From assembly GCA_003694055.1 (NCBI GenBank), contig RFLC01000137.1, positions 1 to 8,751 on the forward strand: DNA of 8,751 bases. The letters run 5' to 3'. This stretch comes from Candidatus Pacearchaeota archaeon (GTDB taxonomy: Archaea; Nanobdellota; Nanobdellia; Pacearchaeales; GW2011-AR1). Position numbers and translations under genes: made by a program. The first letter of the stretch is position 1; the number at the start of each line of letters is the position of its first letter. Positions 6,786 to 8,751 of the stretch are shown here, one piece after another. The notes under the pieces were generated by a model. The model had not been told where the DNA came from. It did no database searches and saw only the letters and a program-made list of their open reading frames with translations.

Positions 6786-6925
6786 GGCTTCCTAGCATGT
6801 TCTCTTCCCATAACTTTCTATCGATAAATCGCCGCGCGAGCTTTACTCGAAACTCTCCAAAAAGATAAATTCATCACAAAGCTAAAGCGCGCCCGTTGAC
6901 CATCTCAACCCGCCCGGACTCTGAA

Positions 6926-6953
6926 AAACTCGCAAGCCCTACTAGAAACTCGC
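6926..6953. repeat. Direct repeats of AAACTCGC, 20 bases apart
   Basis: AAACTCGC occurs at 6926-6933 and 6946-6953, a 20-base repeat distance of about two turns of the helix, so both copies face the same side of the DNA. The second ends 44 bases before the TATA box of the PEP synthase gene, a plausible place for an activator. Short repeats can arise by chance in this spacer, so support is modest. Confidence 0.25.
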
Positions 6954-6991
6954 GCAAACCCGCGCAATGCCAAGTTGTTCACCGAGCAAAC

Positions 6992-7005
6992 ACAAACTAT
7001 AAATA
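6992..7005 (+). promoter_or_regulatory. TATA/BRE promoter of the PEP synthase gene
   Basis: A BRE-like ACAAAC lies just before TATAAATA (6998-7005), the best TATA match in the window. It is centred 25.5 bases before the A of the start codon at 7027, so the mRNA should be leaderless. The intervening bases (CCCAGCGCAG then six Ts) contain no ribosome binding site, in agreement. Confidence 0.7.
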
Positions 7006-7026
7006 CCCAGCGCAGTTTTTTGTGCT

Positions 7027-8751
7027 ATGGAAAAAGAGGGAGAGTTTGTCAAGTGGTTCTCTGAAATTAGCAAGGACGACGTTGCAATTGCCGGAGGCAA
7101 GGGAGCTAACTTAGGAGAGATGTACAATGCAAAAATACCTGTCCCGCCGGGTTTTGTCATCACAGCGCAAGCTTACGCATACTTTATCGAAACAAGCGGC
7201 ATCACGCAAAAAATCCACGAACTCCTAGAGGGTTTTGACATCGAAAACACTGAAGAGTTGAACAAGCGTGCCTCACAAATCCGCGAGCTGATTCACAACG
7301 CAGAACTGCCAAAAGAGCTGAGCGACGAAATTGTCGAGGCATACAGAATCTTGAACGAGGACGATGTGAAGTCCAAGCCAGCTGAGGAAATTATCGAAAG
7401 CGACTCGCCTGCCGACGTGTTTGTTGCAGTGAGAAGCTCAGCTACAACCGAGGACTTAGCTGACGCGAGTTTTGCCGGGCAGCAGGAGACCTACCTCAAT
7501 GTGCGAGGAGAAACTGAGTTGCTAGACAAAGTGAAACTCTGCATGGCATCGCTCTTCACTTCCCGCGCAATTTACTACCGAACGAAGAAAGGTTTTGACC
7601 ACACAAAAGCGCGGCTTGCAGTGGTGGTGCAAAAAATGGTTAACTCTGAAAAATCAGGCGTCATGTTCTCGCAAAACCCAACGCGCGGCGATGGAACAAT
7701 TGTCATCGAAGCTGTTTGGGGGCTTGGCGAAGGCATCGTCTCAGGGCAAATCAAACCAGACCATTATGTAATCTCTCCCGACTTGGAGAACTTCAACATT
7801 CTTGAAATGGAAATCTCAGAGAAAAAAATTGCAATAGTGCGCGATGAAAACGGGAACAACACCACAATAAAACTAAGCCCTGAGAAAAGCAGAGAGAGGG
7901 TTCTGAACAACTACGAGCTAAAGCGCCTTGCGCAATACGCAAAAGAGCTCGAGCAACATTACGGCAAACCACAAGACATTGAGTTCGCGATTGACAGCAC
8001 TGGAATTTACATCGTGCAAAGCAGACCAGTCACGGTAATATTCAAAAAGAGCGACGAGCAAGCAGAAGGCAACGTCCTCCTAACAGGTTTGGGAGCAAGC
8101 CCTGGCATCGCATCAGGTCCTGTGAAGATTGTCCACGATCTGAGCGAGCTTGAGAAAGTTCAAGAGGGTGATGTTCTCGTCGCTGAGATGACAAATCCTG
8201 ACATGGTAGTGAGCATGGAAAAAGCCGCGGCAATTGTGACAGACGAAGGAGGGATAACAAGCCACGCGGCAATTGTCTCGCGAGAGATGGGCATACCCGC
8301 AGTTGTCGGAACCGGCGAAGCAACCAAAAAGTTAAAGGACGGCCAGCTAGTCACCGTCGACGGCAACACAGGCAGAGTGCTTGAAGGCGCGACAGAGACA
8401 AAGTTAGCTGAGATAGAACCTGTTGTTCCGACGGAAACAGAAATAAAAGTCATTCTTGACTTGCCGCGGTTCGCGCCGCGCGCCGCGCAAACAAAAGCTC
8501 GAGGAGTTGGCTTGCTGCGCTTGGAGGGCATCATCGCGACAGGCGGAAAACACCCGCTGAAGTTTGTTAAAGACGGAAACATTCGCGATTACATCGAGCT
8601 ACTTTACAACGGCATAAAGAAAATCGCTGAGCCGTTCGAAGAGGTTTGGGTGCGCACATCTGACATACGCACAGACGAGTTCCGCAACCTCGAAGGCGCT
8701 CCTGACAAAGTCGAAGGCAACCCAATGCTCGGCGACCACGGAATAAGGTTC
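7027..8751 (+). CDS. ppsA: Phosphoenolpyruvate synthase (pyruvate, water dikinase), 3' end beyond the window
   Basis: The frame is open for 575 codons and runs off the window; family members are usually about 750-820 residues, so roughly a quarter is missing. The enzyme converts pyruvate, ATP and water to phosphoenolpyruvate, AMP and phosphate, linking pyruvate to gluconeogenesis in the cytoplasm. The ATP-grasp domain spans about 10-335, with GGKGANLGEM at 23-32, VPPGFVIT at 39-46 and RSSATTEDL at 136-144. The swivelling phosphohistidine domain follows (GLGASPGIASGPV, then GGITSHAA), with catalytic His413 corresponding to E. coli PpsA His421. The C-terminal TIM barrel that binds pyruvate begins near ARGVGLLRLEG (about 491) and continues to RTSDIRTDEFRNLEG and NPMLGDHGIRF, where the window ends. 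In the last motif, aspartate replaces the usual aromatic residue after NPMLG. The catalytic cysteine lies in the missing part. The start is supported by a TATA box 25.5 bases upstream and by the family N-terminus. Confidence 0.95.
   Translation, partial: MEKEGEFVKWFSEISKDDVAIAGGKGANLGEMYNAKIPVPPGFVITAQAYAYFIETSGITQKIHELLEGFDIENTEELNKRASQIRELIHNAELPKELSDEIVEAYRILNEDDVKSKPAEEIIESDSPADVFVAVRSSATTEDLADASFAGQQETYLNVRGETELLDKVKLCMASLFTSRAIYYRTKKGFDHTKARLAVVVQKMVNSEKSGVMFSQNPTRGDGTIVIEAVWGLGEGIVSGQIKPDHYVISPDLENFNILEMEISEKKIAIVRDENGNNTTIKLSPEKSRERVLNNYELKRLAQYAKELEQHYGKPQDIEFAIDSTGIYIVQSRPVTVIFKKSDEQAEGNVLLTGLGASPGIASGPVKIVHDLSELEKVQEGDVLVAEMTNPDMVVSMEKAAAIVTDEGGITSHAAIVSREMGIPAVVGTGEATKKLKDGQLVTVDGNTGRVLEGATETKLAEIEPVVPTETEIKVILDLPRFAPRAAQTKARGVGLLRLEGIIATGGKHPLKFVKDGNIRDYIELLYNGIKKIAEPFEEVWVRTSDIRTDEFRNLEGAPDKVEGNPMLGDHGIRF

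Larger units (their letters stand above)
6442..6997. other. Hairpin-rich, GC-rich divergent spacer without a recognisable gene
   Basis: Between the divergent promoters I see no protein-coding signal and no tRNA, rRNA, RNase P or SRP RNA hallmark. The stretch contains many interrupted palindromes, listed separately. It also has AT-rich islands (6521-6555 and about 6857-6871) and GC-rich islands; 38 of 60 bases at 6661-6720 are G or C, against 29, 21 and 25 of 60 in three sampled coding stretches. Further small inverted repeats are GCGT/ACGC around 6491-6503, GCGCT/AGCGC at 6627-6642 and GTTGA/TCAAC at 6895-6909. GTTAAC preceded by GCAA or GCAAA occurs at 6418-6427 and 6662-6672, with a variant at 6746-6760. 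It may contain a non-coding RNA or extended regulatory sites. Confidence 0.5.

Noticed and set aside
6866..6877. C-box-like GTGATGA on the minus strand, as in a C/D box guide RNA
   Set aside because: No D or D' box (CTGA) follows within the usual distance.
6407..7026. tRNA, rRNA, CRISPR array or insertion sequence in the spacer
   Set aside because: No T-arm consensus, conserved rRNA segment, regularly spaced long repeats or transposase fragment could be found on either strand.

Overview
The window looks archaeal. Four genes have an AT-rich TATA-like box, in three cases preceded by an A-rich BRE-like stretch, centred about 25 to 30 bases before the first base of the start codon. That spacing predicts leaderless transcripts, and I see no Shine-Dalgarno sequence at those starts. 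Protein content agrees: an archaeal-type SMC head, a small CxxC zinc protein and a PEP synthase with archaeal-type motifs. I cannot name the lineage. A small-genome (DPANN-like) archaeon is possible but is only a guess.

Layout. On the minus strand, in order of transcription: a 60-residue three-CxxC zinc protein (6406 to 6224); a secreted, membrane-anchored thioredoxin (DUF255/YyaL-like) fused to a CcdA/DsbD-type electron-transfer membrane domain (6184 to 3686); a class I SAM methyltransferase resembling BtaB-type lipid head-group methyltransferases (3637 to 3044); and an SMC-family ATPase (2987 to 6). The gaps are short (39, 48 and 56 bases), yet at least three of these four genes have their own promoter-like box, so this looks like a row of separately started genes rather than a simple operon. 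A 620-base divergent spacer (6407 to 7026) separates them from phosphoenolpyruvate synthase on the plus strand (7027 to the window end, incomplete).

Most notable points. (1) The SMC protein has canonical SMC heads, but its central hinge domain is absent. In its place is a Rad50-like zinc hook (C480-P-L-C483) at the middle of the coiled coil, and the length of 993 residues is about that of an SMC minus its hinge. (2) The thioredoxin, (alpha/alpha) barrel and CcdA domains form one 832-residue chain that appears to be a self-contained system for carrying reducing power across the membrane. (3) The divergent spacer is GC-rich and full of hairpins and paired palindromes, and could hold a structured RNA or an unrecognised regulatory region.

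The genes do not form one pathway. They cover chromosome organisation (SMC), envelope thiol redox chemistry (thioredoxin-CcdA), probable lipid or small-molecule methylation, and central carbon metabolism (PEP synthase).
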